Under the pieces are notes generated by a model that saw only the letters and a program-made list of their open reading frames with translations, was not told where the DNA came from and ran no database searches. Made by a program: the position numbers and the translations under genes. From assembly GCF_014195545.1 (NCBI RefSeq), contig NZ_JACIBX010000006.1, positions 62,001-126,000 of the forward strand: a DNA stretch of 64,000 nt, given 5' to 3'. Below are positions 63,423 to 64,000 of this stretch, piece after piece; the stretch's first letter is position 1, and the number at the start of each line of letters is the position of its first letter. This stretch comes from Limimaricola variabilis. Its GTDB lineage: Bacteria; Pseudomonadota; Alphaproteobacteria; Rhodobacterales; Rhodobacteraceae.

Positions 63423-64000
63423 ATGCGGATACTGATCGTCGAGGACACGCCGGACGTCGCCGAGGCCGCGAGCGCGAGCCTGGGCCGCGCGGGATTCGCC
63501 TGCGACGTCGCGCCGACTCTGGCCGATGCCCATGCCTGCGCCGGGATCACCGGCTACGCGGCGATCGTGCTGGACCTCAACCTGCCGGACGGTTCGGGCC
63601 GCGACTTCCTGCGCGAGCGGCGCCGCGCCGGCGACCGGACCCCGGTGCTGGTGCTGACCGCGCAATTCTCGGTCGATGAGCGGGTGGCGGCGCTCGACGA
63701 CGGCGCGGATGATTATCTGGTCAAGCCTTTCGACCTGCGCGAACTAGAGGCCCGGCTGCGGGCGCTCACCCGCCGCGAGGCCGGGCGGGCCGAAAACCGG
63801 ATGGTGCTGGGCGGGCTCGACTTCGATCCCGGCGCGCAGAGCCTGCGGGTCAACGGCGCGGCGGTGACCGCGACACGGCGCGAGCTGGCGCTCCTGAACC
63901 TGCTGATCGCCAATCGCGGCCGGATCATGCCCAAGGACCGGCTGTTCGACGGGCTGTTCGGCTTCGAGAACGCCGATGTCGGCACCAACACGATCGAGCT
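63423..64000 (+). CDS. OmpR-family response regulator, probable TctD-like, partial
   Basis: The first 192 residues of a response regulator, cut by the right edge. The receiver domain has ILIVEDTPDVAEA, phospho-Asp at residue 51 in IVLDLNLPDGSG, VLTAQFSVDERV and DDYLVKPFDLREL. The start of the winged-helix DNA-binding domain follows (VTATRRELALLNLLIANRGRIMPKDRLFDGLF). Divergent from tctCBA, so it most probably controls that transporter with a sensor kinase (TctE) expected beyond the edge. GGAGG precedes the ATG. Confidence 0.9.
   Translation, partial: MRILIVEDTPDVAEAASASLGRAGFACDVAPTLADAHACAGITGYAAIVLDLNLPDGSGRDFLRERRRAGDRTPVLVLTAQFSVDERVAALDDGADDYLVKPFDLRELEARLRALTRREAGRAENRMVLGGLDFDPGAQSLRVNGAAVTATRRELALLNLLIANRGRIMPKDRLFDGLFGFENADVGTNTIE

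Overview
The window reads as one contiguous, very GC-rich chromosomal segment of an alphaproteobacterium, most likely a marine or soil member of the Rhodobacteraceae/Paracoccaceae. That rests on gene content and arrangement: a 55-residue ribosomal protein L33, an alphaproteobacterial type-A RNase P RNA, PutA with a divergent Lrp-type regulator, a deoC-ALDH16 pair, a RutR/PreTA/dihydropyrimidinase cluster, and TRAP and TTT transporters. I see no insertion sequence, prophage, CRISPR array or recognisable defence island. Most of the window is ordinary metabolic core and catabolic accessory DNA.

Layout. 1-5742 (minus): leucine catabolism (methylcrotonyl-CoA carboxylase beta subunit, cut by the left edge; isovaleryl-CoA dehydrogenase) in tandem with a fused indolepyruvate:ferredoxin oxidoreductase. 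6045-10113: proline catabolism, putA and its divergent regulator putR around a clear inverted repeat. 10203-12806: CDP-alcohol phosphatidyltransferase, an ExoY-type sugar transferase and galE, a small envelope/polysaccharide group. 13045-22253: reductive pyrimidine catabolism, with dihydropyrimidinase, a lipoprotein, a carbamoyl-beta-alanine amidohydrolase, a RutR-like regulator with a palindromic operator, a Kup potassium transporter, and PreA/VOC protein/PreT. 22430-26986: a DsrE protein, then an overlapping five-gene operon for oxidative galactose-type sugar breakdown (SDR dehydrogenase, dgoK, dgoA, SMP-30 lactonase, aldose epimerase). 27073-30993: hemP, a DUF1289 protein, deoC and a two-domain ALDH16. 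30981-33628: two overlapping unusual membrane-associated GTPases.

33778-38770: tRNA-Met, rpmG, rnpB, a peptidoglycan amidase, a lipoprotein, gatA, gatC and a ceramidase-like membrane protein. 38780-45007: five minor-pilin-like genes (TadE/TadG families) in two groups on either side of glutamate dehydrogenase. 45032-50383: a small membrane protein, a lipoprotein, hom, glpX and recJ. 50481-52274: two identical tRNA-Glu genes and gnd with a strong terminator. 52295-57070 (minus): a TRAP transporter operon ending in an amidase and a 52-residue membrane protein. 57264-60140: a large PAS hybrid histidine kinase. 60227-64000: a TctCBA tripartite tricarboxylate transporter and a divergent OmpR-type regulator, cut by the right edge, with a PHO-box-like tandem repeat between them.

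The most interesting points are the regulatory sequences (RutR palindrome, PutR inverted repeat, PHO-box-like repeat), the paired GTPases lacking a normal G4 motif, an SDR whose YxxxK lysine is asparagine, a VOC gene embedded between the two subunits of dihydropyrimidine dehydrogenase, and the tiny membrane protein coupled to an amidase/TRAP operon. Functions are assigned from motifs read by eye; no database search was run.
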